Shown here: positions 9,071 to 17,316 of the stretch, in pieces
Position numbering within the stretch: the first letter of the stretch is position 1
Layout: every line of letters starts with the position of its first letter
Assembly: GCA_964525165.1 (NCBI GenBank)
Contig: CAZGGG010000035.1
Span: 1-30,425 of the forward strand
Origin: JAWLFI01 sp964525165
GTDB taxonomy: Bacteria > Bacteroidota > Bacteroidia > Chitinophagales > Saprospiraceae
DNA length: 30,425 nucleotides
Reading direction: 5' to 3'
Notes under the pieces: model-generated
Database searches by the model: none
What the model was told of the DNA's origin: nothing
What the model saw: only the letters and a program-made list of their open reading frames with translations
Program-made: the position numbers and the translations under genes

Positions 9071-9588
9071 TGAAGAAATACTTATTTCCTGTTGCCCTCA
9101 TCATCCTCTTGTTGGCTTATGCGTATTTCAAGGTATTCATTGTCCCTACCAATTTAAAAGTAGGCCAAAATGCCCCGGAAATTCATTGCGCTCAAGGAGT
9201 CAAATTGTCGGAAATCTACAATGAAAACTACGTATTACTAGACTTCTGGGGCAGTTGGTGTGGACCTTGCCGAAAGCAAAACAAGGATTGGGTAGAGCTC
9301 TATAACCGCTTCCGCAAAAGCAAATTAGACCAAACTTCCGGTTTTGAAATACTCAGCTTTGCTTTGGAAACCAATGAAGATGCCTACCTGTCCGCTGTTC
9401 AAAAAGATGGCCTCAATTGGCCCTTCAAATGTGCAGATTATAACAGAATGAATGCGCCGGCTGCCAAGACTTATGATGTCAGAGAAATTCCAACACATTT
9501 TTTGATCAATCCTGCCGGGAAAATCGTCGGTATCAATATGACACCCTCGGAGATCGAGCGATTTTTGCAGCAAAGGGTGACAAATTAA
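9070..9588 (+). CDS. TlpA/ResA-like thioredoxin-fold protein, membrane anchored
   Basis: A 172-residue protein with an N-terminal membrane anchor (about residues 4-24) and a periplasmic thioredoxin fold. The redox motif WCGPC is at 63-67 and the cis-proline loop EIPTHFLI near 140 is intact. The VGQNAPEI opening and LDFWGSWCGPC block place it in the AhpC-TSA/TlpA group that reduces or exchanges disulfides outside the cytoplasm. The ATG at 9070 overlaps the TGA of the barrel gene (TGATG), so I prefer it to the TTG one codon upstream. The coupling suggests it helps disulfide handling of envelope proteins, but the specific client is unknown. Confidence 0.82.
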   Translation: MKKYLFPVALIILLLAYAYFKVFIVPTNLKVGQNAPEIHCAQGVKLSEIYNENYVLLDFWGSWCGPCRKQNKDWVELYNRFRKSKLDQTSGFEILSFALETNEDAYLSAVQKDGLNWPFKCADYNRMNAPAAKTYDVREIPTHFLINPAGKIVGINMTPSEIERFLQQRVTN

Positions 9589-9677
9589 TACCTCTTCGAT
9601 AAGATTCTCTGTCAAATTGGCTGTATTTGCCCAATGGTCTGATAATTGTGTAATCCTAATCAGAAAATAATTTGCAA

Positions 9678-10220
9678 ATGGCGAAGAAGGATAAGCATAA
9701 AAAAGAAGAGCAAGATCTGAAAACTGAAGAAGCTCCCAAAAATGAGCATTCCGTTAATGAAGAAAGTCCGGCTGAAGAAAAAGAAAGTCAGACGAAATAT
9801 GATGAGCTCAATGATAAGTATCTCAGATTATACGCTGAATTCGATAATTACAAGCGACGTACGGTAAAAGAGCGACTCGAATTAATGAATACGGCAGCTC
9901 GGGACACTATCGCTTCACTTTTACCGGTTCTCGATGATTTTGACAGAGCCAAAGCCGTTTCTGACGACGAAGAAAGTGAAGAACAATTCAGTGAAGGCGT
10001 TTCCTTGGTCTACCATAAGCTATACCGAATCCTGGAACAAAAGGGCCTGAAAGCAATGGAGTCGACCGGAGAACCTTTCGATGCAGAATTTCATGAAGCA
10101 GTGACAGAAATTCCTGCTCCTTCTGAGGAGATGAAAGGAAAAAATATCGATACAGTTGAAAAAGGATATTTCCTAAAAGATAAAATCATTCGCCATGCAA
10201 AAGTAGTGGTTGGTAAATAA
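9678..10220 (+). CDS. grpE: nucleotide exchange factor GrpE
   Basis: GrpE releases ADP from DnaK and so works with DnaJ, whose gene follows after 8 bases. The 180-residue protein has a charged, low-complexity N terminus (KKDKHKKEEQD), a long helical dimer region from about residue 40, and the family blocks YLRLYAEFDNYKRRT, LLPVLDDFDRA and the C-terminal KGYFLKDKIIRHAKVVV. The ATG at 9678 is chosen over the TTG two codons upstream. The dnaK gene is not in the window. A weak promoter candidate, TAATTGTG at 9643-9650, lies upstream, but the spacing to a TTG at 9617 is a little long. No CIRCE-like inverted repeat was seen. Confidence 0.95.
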   Translation: MAKKDKHKKEEQDLKTEEAPKNEHSVNEESPAEEKESQTKYDELNDKYLRLYAEFDNYKRRTVKERLELMNTAARDTIASLLPVLDDFDRAKAVSDDEESEEQFSEGVSLVYHKLYRILEQKGLKAMESTGEPFDAEFHEAVTEIPAPSEEMKGKNIDTVEKGYFLKDKIIRHAKVVVGK

Positions 10221-10228
10221 GAGGAATC

Positions 10229-11392
10229 ATGGCAAAAAGAGATTATTACGAAGTCTTAGGGGTGTCAAAGGACGCCGATGAGAAAACGATAAAAAAAGCA
10301 TATCGCAAAGTCGCACTGAAATATCACCCGGATCGTAACCCGGATGATAAGGAGGCAGAAGAAAAATTCAAAGAGGCTGCTGAAGCCTATGAAGTGCTTT
10401 CTGACCCCAACAAGAAAGCAAGATATGACCGATATGGGCATGCAGGAGTAGATGGGAATGCCGGAGGCGGATTTTCCGGAAGGGGAATGAATATGGAAGA
10501 TATCTTCGAACAATTCGGGGATATTTTTGGAGAGGGCGGCAGCCCTTTTGAAGCGTTCTTCAGAGGATCCGGTGGCGGAGGCAGACGCAGAGCCTCAGGC
10601 AAAAGAGGTTCTAACCTTAGAATCAAAGTACCACTCACCCTCGAAGAAATCGAAAATGGTACCACCAAAAAGATCAAGGTTAAAAAACAAGTAGCCTGCG
10701 ACTTGTGCGGAGGTAGTGGTGCAAAAGACGCGTCTTCTAAATCCACTTGTAATACTTGCGGAGGGTCCGGTGTGGTCCGTCAAGTCAGAAGCACTTTTTT
10801 AGGTCAGATGCAAACTACGACCACTTGCCCAACTTGCAGTGGTACCGGAGAAATGATTACCGCCTCCTGTTCAAAATGTAAAGGACAGGGAAGAGTCTAT
10901 AATGATGAAACCATAGAAATTGAAATTCCTGCCGGCGTGGAAGAGGGCATGCAACTTTCCATGAGAGGAAGAGGAAATGCAGGTGAAAAAGGTGGGCCGG
11001 CCGGAGATCTTTTGATAACAATAGAAGAGAAGGAACACGAATCTTTTGAAAGAGACGGCCAAAATATCATTTATGAACTCTATCTGAATTTTGCAGATGC
11101 TGCTTTAGGTACCAGCGCGCAAGTACCTACCCTGGCAGGAAACGTCAAGATTAAGATTCCCGCAGGAACGCAATCGGGTAAAATTTTCAGACTCAGAGGT
11201 AAAGGACTTCCTTCAGTGCAAGGATATGGAAAGGGCGATCAGCTCATTCACGTGAATATTTGGACGCCGAAGAATCTAACTAAAGAGGAAAAGGATTTGA
11301 TTTCTAAGCTTAAGGATATGCCCAATTTTAACCCAAGTCCGGGCAAATCTGAAAAAGGCTTCTTTTCGAAAATGAAAGATTATTTTTCATAA
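10229..11392 (+). CDS. dnaJ: molecular chaperone DnaJ
   Basis: A full-length class I (type A) Hsp40 of 387 residues that delivers unfolded proteins to DnaK and stimulates its ATPase. The J domain (1-70) carries HPD at 33-35. A Gly/Phe-rich linker follows (about 71-128). The zinc region (157-221) has all four CxxCxGxG repeats: CDLCGGSG, CNTCGGSG, CPTCSGTG and CSKCKGQG. The C-terminal substrate domain is complete. It lies 8 bases after grpE, and its TAA overlaps the gldH ATG by one base (TAATG), so the three genes look like one operon. Confidence 0.97.
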   Translation: MAKRDYYEVLGVSKDADEKTIKKAYRKVALKYHPDRNPDDKEAEEKFKEAAEAYEVLSDPNKKARYDRYGHAGVDGNAGGGFSGRGMNMEDIFEQFGDIFGEGGSPFEAFFRGSGGGGRRRASGKRGSNLRIKVPLTLEEIENGTTKKIKVKKQVACDLCGGSGAKDASSKSTCNTCGGSGVVRQVRSTFLGQMQTTTTCPTCSGTGEMITASCSKCKGQGRVYNDETIEIEIPAGVEEGMQLSMRGRGNAGEKGGPAGDLLITIEEKEHESFERDGQNIIYELYLNFADAALGTSAQVPTLAGNVKIKIPAGTQSGKIFRLRGKGLPSVQGYGKGDQLIHVNIWTPKNLTKEEKDLISKLKDMPNFNPSPGKSEKGFFSKMKDYFS

Positions 11393-11862
11393 TGACTAGG
11401 TCGAAGAAGTTCAGTGCATGGATTTTCATCCTTTTAGGATTTGCTTCCTGCAGCCAGCCCTTTTATGACCATAGCTATGAAGTCGATGCGCAAAGCCTGA
11501 GCTATGAGGATCAAATGGATTTTGAATTTGAAGTTCAGGATACACAACAATACTATTCTGTATGGTTGGAGCTGAAACATGATGAAGCGTACCCTTATCA
11601 AAACATCTATCTTGAACTCCAGTCTGTAGCTCCTCAGCGAGACACCTTTCAAGAAGCCTTTTCCATCGACCTGGCCAATAAATTTGGCTATTGGCAAGGT
11701 CAATGCAGTGGTGATCAGTGCACGATCCGGGTGCCTTTAGAATCTAAGGTCCGTTTTGAAAATAAGGGTCGCCATGTACTGTCTATCAGACAACATACAC
11801 GTATGCCTCAAGTAGAAGGAATCCGTAAAGTGAGACTCACTATTGAAGAAGTAGAGTCCTAA
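11392..11862 (+). CDS. gldH: gliding motility lipoprotein GldH
   Basis: A 156-residue predicted lipoprotein: signal peptide ending in the lipobox GFASC (Cys20), so anchored in a membrane by lipid. The body matches the GldH pattern: YPYQNIYLELQSVAP, a DTF...DLANKFGYWQGQ block, and the C-terminal RQHTRMPQVEGIRKVRLTIEE. GldH is needed for gliding in Flavobacterium johnsoniae, where gld genes support the motility machinery linked to type IX secretion. The ATG overlaps the dnaJ stop, so it is likely co-translated with the chaperone genes, an unexpected pairing. It converges with the SDR gene, leaving only 2 bases between them. Confidence 0.85.
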   Translation: MTRSKKFSAWIFILLGFASCSQPFYDHSYEVDAQSLSYEDQMDFEFEVQDTQQYYSVWLELKHDEAYPYQNIYLELQSVAPQRDTFQEAFSIDLANKFGYWQGQCSGDQCTIRVPLESKVRFENKGRHVLSIRQHTRMPQVEGIRKVRLTIEEVES

Positions 11863-11864
11863 CT

Positions 11865-12650
11865 CTATAAACTTTTTGTTCGTCCGCCATCTACCGGAAG
11901 GTTGATTCCGCTGATGTAAGCGGCAGCAGGACTGGCGAGAAAAGCGATAGCATTTGCCACTTCTTCGGGTTCAGCAAATCGCTTTAAGGGTACATTTCGT
12001 TTCATTTGTATACTGACCTCATCTATACTGAGATCTGATTGGGCGGCTTTTGATTCTATGATAGAAGCCAGACGTCCTGTATTCGTGTATCCGGGTAAAA
12101 TATTATTGACGGTCACCCCAAAGGCACCCAGCTCTCCGGCCATGGTTTTGGCCCAATTGCCCATCGCCCCTCTTATCGTATTAGAAACACCTAATCCGGG
12201 TATTGGCTCTTTTACAGAAGTGCTGATAATATTGATCACACGCCCGTACTGGTCGGCTTTCATACCCGGCACCACAATCTTGGTCAACTCATGACTGCAA
12301 ATAATATGATTATGAAAACCCTGCGCAAACTCATTTCCCTCTGCTGCTAATAAAGGCCCCCCTTTAGGCCCTCCCGTATTATTAATCAGTATATGGATAT
12401 TCTTCTGGTGCACCAGCGTCTTGACTCGTTTTTTCAAGTCGTTTAAGTCTGTAAAATCAGCCACCAGAAAATCATGATCCTGTTCCCCTGTAACTTGAAG
12501 GTCCTTAACGATCTCTGACATTTTATCTGCAGAACGCGATACTAAAGTAACATTGGCCCCTAAGCTTGCCAGCATAAACGCTGTTGCTTTACCAATTCCT
12601 TTTGAGCTTCCACATACCAAAGCATTTTTATTCTTCAAGTCTAAATTCAT
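11865..12650 (-). CDS. SDR-family oxidoreductase, atypical active site
   Basis: A 261-residue short-chain dehydrogenase/reductase fold protein. The nucleotide-binding GSSKGIG is at 14-20, NNTGGP at 90-95, and the C-terminal PAAAYISGINLPVDGG block is typical. The usual YxxxK is absent: counting 13 residues from Ser143 puts Ser156 where Tyr is expected and Arg160 where Lys is expected (block GLGVSNTIRGAM). Members of a FabG-like subgroup share an SNxxR sequence here, so this may be a real subfamily with altered or lost catalysis rather than a damaged gene. The substrate is unknown. A near-match -7 box, TTACTTTG on the minus strand, lies about 17 bases before the ATG. Confidence 0.82.
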   Translation of the reverse strand: MNLDLKNKNALVCGSSKGIGKATAFMLASLGANVTLVSRSADKMSEIVKDLQVTGEQDHDFLVADFTDLNDLKKRVKTLVHQKNIHILINNTGGPKGGPLLAAEGNEFAQGFHNHIICSHELTKIVVPGMKADQYGRVINIISTSVKEPIPGLGVSNTIRGAMGNWAKTMAGELGAFGVTVNNILPGYTNTGRLASIIESKAAQSDLSIDEVSIQMKRNVPLKRFAEPEEVANAIAFLASPAAAYISGINLPVDGGRTKSL

Positions 12651-12755
12651 TCTGTCATTTTTTTGCCAAAGTAATAATTTATCCCTTTTTCAAAACAAGA
12701 ATAAGAAAGCTCGGCAAATCTTTAAAATATTGGTAATTTATGGACAACATAAATA

Positions 12756-13277
12756 ATGAAACGTATGCGCAAACCTTTCAGTCTACAAAAATGGATCGAT
12801 GACAATAGACACTTATTAAAACCACCTGTAGGGAACAAACAAGTCTACCTTGAAAATGAAGACTTCATTGTAATGGTTGTCGGAGGACCCAACGGAAGAA
12901 AAGATTATCACTGGGAAGAAGGGGAAGAATTATTTTATCAGGTAGAGGGCGATATCACTTTGAAGATCATAAACGAAGAAGGAAAGCCTGAGGATGTTTC
13001 CATCAAAGAAGGTGAAATGTTTTTATTGCCTGCCAGAATTCCCCACAGTCCTCAACGTCCGGCGAATACCGTAGGATTGGTGATTGAACGGTACAGAAAA
13101 GAAGGAGAGGAAGACAAGCTTATGTGGTTCTGTGAAGAATGCAATCATAAACTTCATGAATCCAGCTTCGCCATGGAGGATATTGTCAGTCAACTACCAG
13201 TTGTCATGAACGCCTTTATGGAAGATGAAGAAAAACGAACCTGCGACGAATGTGGAGCCGTCATGCAAGCTTCCTAA
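12756..13277 (+). CDS. nbaC: 3-hydroxyanthranilate 3,4-dioxygenase
   Basis: This cupin opens the ring of 3-hydroxyanthranilate with O2, leading through aminocarboxymuconate semialdehyde to quinolinate, in tryptophan breakdown and kynurenine-route NAD synthesis. The 173-residue sequence has the iron ligands His52, Glu58 and His97 (blocks YHWEEGEELFYQ and RIPHSP) and the second, rubredoxin-like metal site Cys126/Cys129 and Cys163/Cys166 found in the bacterial enzyme. Spacing fits the characterised Cupriavidus enzyme closely. The ATG at 12756 is used; a second ATG three codons on is possible. Other kynurenine-pathway genes are not in the window, so it stands alone here. It converges with the GHMP kinase gene, 9 bases apart. 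Confidence 0.93.
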   Translation: MKRMRKPFSLQKWIDDNRHLLKPPVGNKQVYLENEDFIVMVVGGPNGRKDYHWEEGEELFYQVEGDITLKIINEEGKPEDVSIKEGEMFLLPARIPHSPQRPANTVGLVIERYRKEGEEDKLMWFCEECNHKLHESSFAMEDIVSQLPVVMNAFMEDEEKRTCDECGAVMQAS

Positions 13278-13286
13278 AAAATATTC

Positions 13287-14210
13287 TTACAGAGCTAATA
13301 AATCTGCAGCTTTAAGGCAATTTTCTGCTCCCACGCTTTTCTCCAAATCGTTCATGAGCTTCCCATTCAATTCGGGGGAAATCGCCATATAAAAGTCTCC
13401 TCCCCAGGCCCCTAGTGGCTTGGTGAAACATGACTTTGACCAATCTGCCTTTGCTTCAGCTTCTTGATGAAGGTAAGATTCTAATAATTGATTGTGTTGC
13501 TTCAGAAGTTTTACCCACTGTTCCGGTTTCGTGGCCTCAATAATAGACTCTGAAATAGCACTGATTTGATCAATAAGCTTTTGTTCCATGGGATGCTCCT
13601 CAATAAAGGCCAAAGCTTCCGCAGAATTCTGCTTACGCCCGGAATATACGAGACATAGATGATCCATTACTTCCGATGGTAGTTTCACCCGCTTAACGCT
13701 GGCCTCATCTTCTGAAATTCTTTGAAACAATATCGGTTGATCCGCTGAGGCACATGCAATGTCATATCCTGACCCTCCAAAGGAACGCTCATATAGTTCG
13801 TATGGATTCACATCAGCCCATTGTGCGATATTATTGACGAGTGTGGAACTCGTTCCTAATCCCCATTCGATCGGAAAATCTACTTTAGTTTCCACCTTAA
13901 TTCCTTTCCAGGTAGAGAGAAAGTCTGAGTTCAAACGAACGGCATTTTTAAGGATTTCACACAATCGTTCAGCTATCGTTTCATCTGAAGTCTTGACCGG
14001 AGCCAGATCAAATAGCGAGATCTTAGCCGTAAACCACTCCTTGCCATCTTTGTCCAGACTTTTCCAAACTATGTCTGAACCACGTCCTGTGGAGACCGTG
14101 AGGGTCTGGCCTAATTTAGAAGGGATGGCGAGTGCCTTCGCTCCATTAACAACAGCATATTCACCGGTAATTAATAATTTACCTCGACTAAAGTATTTCG
14201 TCTTGGCCAT
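13287..14210 (-). CDS. GYDIA-family GHMP kinase, probable mevalonate-pathway kinase
   Basis: A 307-residue GHMP-superfamily kinase. The N terminus FSRGKLLITGEYAVVNGAKALAIP is typical of mevalonate/phosphomevalonate kinases, GLGTSST (117-123) is the ATP-binding loop, and GGSGYDIACA (145-154) carries the GYDIA signature that names this Bacteroidota group. Its exact substrate is not settled from sequence; being last in an operon with HMG-CoA reductase and isopentenyl-diphosphate isomerase, a step between mevalonate and isopentenyl diphosphate is likely. The ATG overlaps the 3' end of the HMG-CoA reductase gene by 23 bases, implying translational coupling. Confidence 0.88.
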   Translation of the reverse strand: MAKTKYFSRGKLLITGEYAVVNGAKALAIPSKLGQTLTVSTGRGSDIVWKSLDKDGKEWFTAKISLFDLAPVKTSDETIAERLCEILKNAVRLNSDFLSTWKGIKVETKVDFPIEWGLGTSSTLVNNIAQWADVNPYELYERSFGGSGYDIACASADQPILFQRISEDEASVKRVKLPSEVMDHLCLVYSGRKQNSAEALAFIEEHPMEQKLIDQISAISESIIEATKPEQWVKLLKQHNQLLESYLHQEAEAKADWSKSCFTKPLGAWGGDFYMAISPELNGKLMNDLEKSVGAENCLKAADLLAL

Positions 14211-15522
14211 GGGATGAGGAGCCTCTTAAACGTTCTAAATAATTCCTTACAGCGCCGAAAGATACTACTTTGTCCTCAAAGTGTGCCAAGACTTCAGACT
14301 TCTCTTTGACATTTGCCTGGAAATGGGTCAGAATATTATTCAGATGCATTTTCATATGCCCCTTTTGAATCCCCACGGTCACTAAAGACCGGATCGCAGC
14401 AAAATTCTGAGCCAAGCCAGTGGCTGCTACAATTTCCATCAAGGTGCAGGCATTTGGCTGTCCCAGAATCTTCAGGGATAATGCCGCCAGAGGATGCAAC
14501 TTGGTTAAACCGCCCACGGTACCTAAGGCTAAAGGGATCTCCAACCAAAAGCGAAAGTGGCCGTCTTGAAGCGTACAATGTGACAAGGAGCGATACTGCC
14601 CATCCCTCGCTGCAAAAGCATGCCCTGCCGCTTCCACCGCCCTAAAATCATTTCCGGTTGCAATAACCACCGCATCGATACCATTATAGATGCCTTTGTT
14701 GTGTGTCGTTGCCCGAAAAACATCGTTCCTCGCAATGGAAATCGCTCGATGAAATTTAGCTGCAAACTCATTTGCCGTAAGGCCGGAAGGGAAATTCCCC
14801 AAATCCTCAATGGGACATTCAACAGACGCACGGACAATACAATTTGGTGTGTAATTCGATAAAATCGCCATCACAATCTCATGCTCCTCCTCAGGAAATC
14901 GTTCCAATAAGAATTCTAATAAGATATCCGCGGCCTCCTCCAAAACGGAGTTGATAAAGTTGGCACCCATGGAATCACAGGTTTCAAATGCAAAACGGGC
15001 CTGATACTGATGAGGCATGTCGGATATACGTTCCATGATCATTCCCTTCAAACCTCCACCCCGAGCCCTCATATTGGCTGTAAACTCGGCTGTTCGTTCC
15101 TCCAGATGCTGTAAAAATTTCTCCTGCAACTGGTGGACATCATCGATAGGAGCCGTTGTATAAAAATGAACTTGACCTTCCTTCTGTGTTTCGATGACCT
15201 CAGCTTTGATCCCTCCGCGAGTTTTCCAGAATTTTGCAGCAGCAGATGCCGCAGCTACTACGGAACTTTCCTCAATCACCATGGGAACGGCATATTCTCG
15301 ACCGTTGATTACAAAATGAGGCGCAATGCCATAAGGCATTGGAAAATTAGTCAAGGTGTTTTCACTGAAACCATCCAGGATTTCTTGCCATTCATCATCG
15401 TATTGAAAGCTTTCAAAAAGCACTCGGGCCTGTCGGGCATCAGAGCTTAAGTTTTCACACACCCAAACCAATTTTTGCTCCTTGGACCAGCGCGAAAATC
15501 CATTCAATGTTTCCTGCTTCAT
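14188..15522 (-). CDS. mvaA: hydroxymethylglutaryl-CoA reductase, class II type
   Basis: HMG-CoA reductase interconverts HMG-CoA and mevalonate, the committed step of the mevalonate pathway. The 444-residue protein has the catalytic Glu region ENTLTNFPMPYGIAPHF (from residue 54), the EESSVVAAAS block (84-93), the DSMGAN variant of the DAMGAN cofactor motif (183-188), NKGIYNGIDAV, and the GTVGGLTKLHP block. The overall form is the soluble bacterial class II type with no membrane anchor. Database names often call this class degradative, but the genes around it indicate biosynthesis. It starts 12 bases after fni and overlaps the GHMP kinase gene. Confidence 0.94.
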   Translation of the reverse strand: MKQETLNGFSRWSKEQKLVWVCENLSSDARQARVLFESFQYDDEWQEILDGFSENTLTNFPMPYGIAPHFVINGREYAVPMVIEESSVVAAASAAAKFWKTRGGIKAEVIETQKEGQVHFYTTAPIDDVHQLQEKFLQHLEERTAEFTANMRARGGGLKGMIMERISDMPHQYQARFAFETCDSMGANFINSVLEEAADILLEFLLERFPEEEHEIVMAILSNYTPNCIVRASVECPIEDLGNFPSGLTANEFAAKFHRAISIARNDVFRATTHNKGIYNGIDAVVIATGNDFRAVEAAGHAFAARDGQYRSLSHCTLQDGHFRFWLEIPLALGTVGGLTKLHPLAALSLKILGQPNACTLMEIVAATGLAQNFAAIRSLVTVGIQKGHMKMHLNNILTHFQANVKEKSEVLAHFEDKVVSFGAVRNYLERLRGSSSHGQDEIL

Positions 15523-15534
15523 AAAATTGAACTA

Positions 15535-16536
15535 TTAAATAGGTTTAGGCGTCAGAAATTGTTTCGCCAGGGCGAGCCCTCTCACTTGCATGTCCACATA
15601 CCGCTCCAATTCTTCATAGCTTCCTCTGGCGTGTTTTAAAAAGGCAGCGGCCTGTCCGTAAATGGCAGGAAGCTGACTATTCCGGGTCAGAAAATATCCA
15701 TCCAGAAATGTCTTCACCCCTCCGGATATGATTAAGGACTGACATTGGACCTTGTCCCCCAAGGATGCGACCAACTCATTGGACATCTGTAACATATCTA
15801 ATGCAGAATGCCCTACATAAGAAATCGGCTCATAGATCATTTTGGTCTGCTCGTCCGAACGCATCATCTCAAGCTTTGAGAAATTTGTGCCTCCATTTGC
15901 CCCAAAGTCTATGGCCGCGATAGGCTTTTGCAATAAAGCTTCCAAACTACGCTTGCCAAAGCCGTGTCCGACCTCCTTAACAATGATGGGGTCATCCGTC
16001 TGATCTAATACCCAATCCAACAGTACAATGGGGGAAATAAAGTATCGATCTCCTTCGGGTTGCAACCATTCTTGCAAAGGATTAATATGTACAATCAACC
16101 CATCCACCTGCAGTTGTCCCATCAAATCCTGCATCTGAATGAAATTCCCTTCTTTATAAAATTCTTCAATCTGTGCGATGCCAATATTTGCGAAAAGTGG
16201 AGCATCGGCTCCTATATATTTTCGCACATCAAAATCTTCTAAATGTTGTCGCCCATCCAATAGGGGGCGGCAGGAACCGAGCCCCATGCCCATTCCAAAT
16301 TGTCCGCAGGCCCTTGCCAAATTTTCATTGATCTTCGAAGCCCACTTCGTGCCTCCAGTCATAGAACTTACCCATATAGGTACCCTCATCGTTTTATTGA
16401 GAAAGGAAAAAGGTTCCGGATCAGACTGGGGATGACCGGCTAGGAGGGGTTCATAATAAAATCGGTGATCCAGTTGCTCTCCGGCCACTGAGGAATCAAA
16501 GGCCATTTCAATATGATCTCGCTTGCGGTCCTCCAT
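15535..16536 (-). CDS. fni: type 2 isopentenyl-diphosphate delta-isomerase
   Basis: This FMN- and NAD(P)H-dependent enzyme interconverts isopentenyl and dimethylallyl diphosphate. The 333-residue sequence has the N-terminal RKRDHIE, the flavin-binding SSMTGG (57-62), MGLGSCR, the IVKEVGHGFG block and the IDFGANGGTNF block. It is unrelated to the Nudix type 1 isomerase. It is the first gene of the minus-strand run fni - HMG-CoA reductase - GHMP kinase. A -7 box lies 36 bases upstream. HMG-CoA synthase and mevalonate diphosphate decarboxylase must be elsewhere. Confidence 0.93.
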   Translation of the reverse strand: MEDRKRDHIEMAFDSSVAGEQLDHRFYYEPLLAGHPQSDPEPFSFLNKTMRVPIWVSSMTGGTKWASKINENLARACGQFGMGMGLGSCRPLLDGRQHLEDFDVRKYIGADAPLFANIGIAQIEEFYKEGNFIQMQDLMGQLQVDGLIVHINPLQEWLQPEGDRYFISPIVLLDWVLDQTDDPIIVKEVGHGFGKRSLEALLQKPIAAIDFGANGGTNFSKLEMMRSDEQTKMIYEPISYVGHSALDMLQMSNELVASLGDKVQCQSLIISGGVKTFLDGYFLTRNSQLPAIYGQAAAFLKHARGSYEELERYVDMQVRGLALAKQFLTPKPI

Positions 16537-16571
16537 CGGTCGTATTCTGTATTCGGTTAGTAATGTACTTG

Positions 16572-16579
16572 CAAAGGTA
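16572..16579 (-). promoter_or_regulatory. Bacteroidota -7 box for the mevalonate operon
   Basis: The minus strand reads TACCTTTG, a perfect TAnnTTTG, placing the transcription start about 30 bases before the fni ATG. No -33 TTTG at the ideal spacing; one at 14 bases is too close. Confidence 0.45.
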
Positions 16580-16784
16580 AAGATTCAAAAAGCCAAAAAT
16601 GTTTTTGATCCCTGAAATCTATGCCTTTCGGCAAAGGCAAGATTCCAATAAAAAGACTAAAAAATACCCTTTTTGATGAAACCCGCAGCGAAGACTCATA
16701 AGGATGTTGATAATTTCTGTGCGAAATAAGAACTGTTTATCAAGCACTTACAAGGGTGCATAGAAAATAATTGGCGAGAAATGC

Positions 16785-16815
16785 TTGTTTCTAAAGAAGT
16801 TTAAATGTACATTTG
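16785..16815 (+). promoter_or_regulatory. rplM operon promoter (-33 TTG, -7 TACATTTG)
   Basis: TTG at 16785-16787 is followed after 20 bases by TACATTTG at 16808-16815. This matches the Bacteroidota primary sigma consensus in both boxes and spacing. The start of transcription would be near 16820, giving a leader of about 40 bases before the GTG at 16861. Confidence 0.7.
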
Positions 16816-16860
16816 CACTCGCTTTGGAAAAGGCGATAGTTCAAACAAAAAATATCAATC

Positions 16861-17304
16861 GTGAATACATTAAGTTACAAAACCAATTCCGCTAAACCGG
16901 CCGAGATCAAAAGAAGTTGGTACGTAGTGGATGCAGAGGGTGAAGTCGTAGGCCGTTTGGCATCTAAGATCGCTCATGTCCTGAGAGGCAAGCATCAACC
17001 AAATTTCACGCCTCACGTGGATTGTGGAGATTATGTGATCGTCGTTAATGCCGACAAGGTCAGATTCACTGGAAATAAAATGGATCAAAAAGAATACTTG
17101 AGTTATTCTCTTTACCCTGGTGGACAGAAATCAAGAACTGCAAAGGAGCAGATGGTGAAAAAACCCACATTCGTTTTAGAAAACGCGGTCAAGGGAATGC
17201 TTCCTAAGAACAAATTAGGAAGATCCATGTTGGACAAGCTTTTTGTGTATGCAGGAAGCGAGCATCCACATGCAGCACAGAAACCTCAAGAATTCAAATT
17301 TTAA
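16861..17304 (+). CDS. rplM: 50S ribosomal protein L13
   Basis: A 147-residue L13, an early-assembly protein of the large subunit. Recognisable blocks are RSWYVVDAEGEVVGRLASKIAHVLRGKHQPNFTPHVDCGDYV and the C-terminal MLPKNKLGRSMLDKLFVYAGSEHPHAAQKP. The start codon is GTG, giving MNTLSYKT, the usual N terminus for Bacteroidota L13. It leads the rplM-rpsI-rpsB-tsf cluster, 12 bases before rpsI. Confidence 0.97.
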   Translation: MNTLSYKTNSAKPAEIKRSWYVVDAEGEVVGRLASKIAHVLRGKHQPNFTPHVDCGDYVIVVNADKVRFTGNKMDQKEYLSYSLYPGGQKSRTAKEQMVKKPTFVLENAVKGMLPKNKLGRSMLDKLFVYAGSEHPHAAQKPQEFKF

Positions 17305-17316
17305 GCCTAGCGAAGT

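Larger units (their letters stand above)
16537..16860. other. intergenic region between mevalonate operon and rplM
   Basis: This 324-base divergent spacer holds no ORF that I can support. It carries the fni -7 box near one end and the rplM promoter near the other. A small 7-bp hairpin (16622-16639, loop CGGC) sits in the middle without a T run. Confidence 0.6.

Noticed and set aside
10387..10746. Long minus-strand ORFs inside dnaJ
   Set aside because: Shadow frames of the glycine-rich region of dnaJ, with no protein features.
16622..16639. TGCCTTT/AAAGGCA hairpin; 14 of its bases also occur inverted at 26671-26684
   Set aside because: No T run on either strand and a short match; chance or a minor element, not called a terminator.
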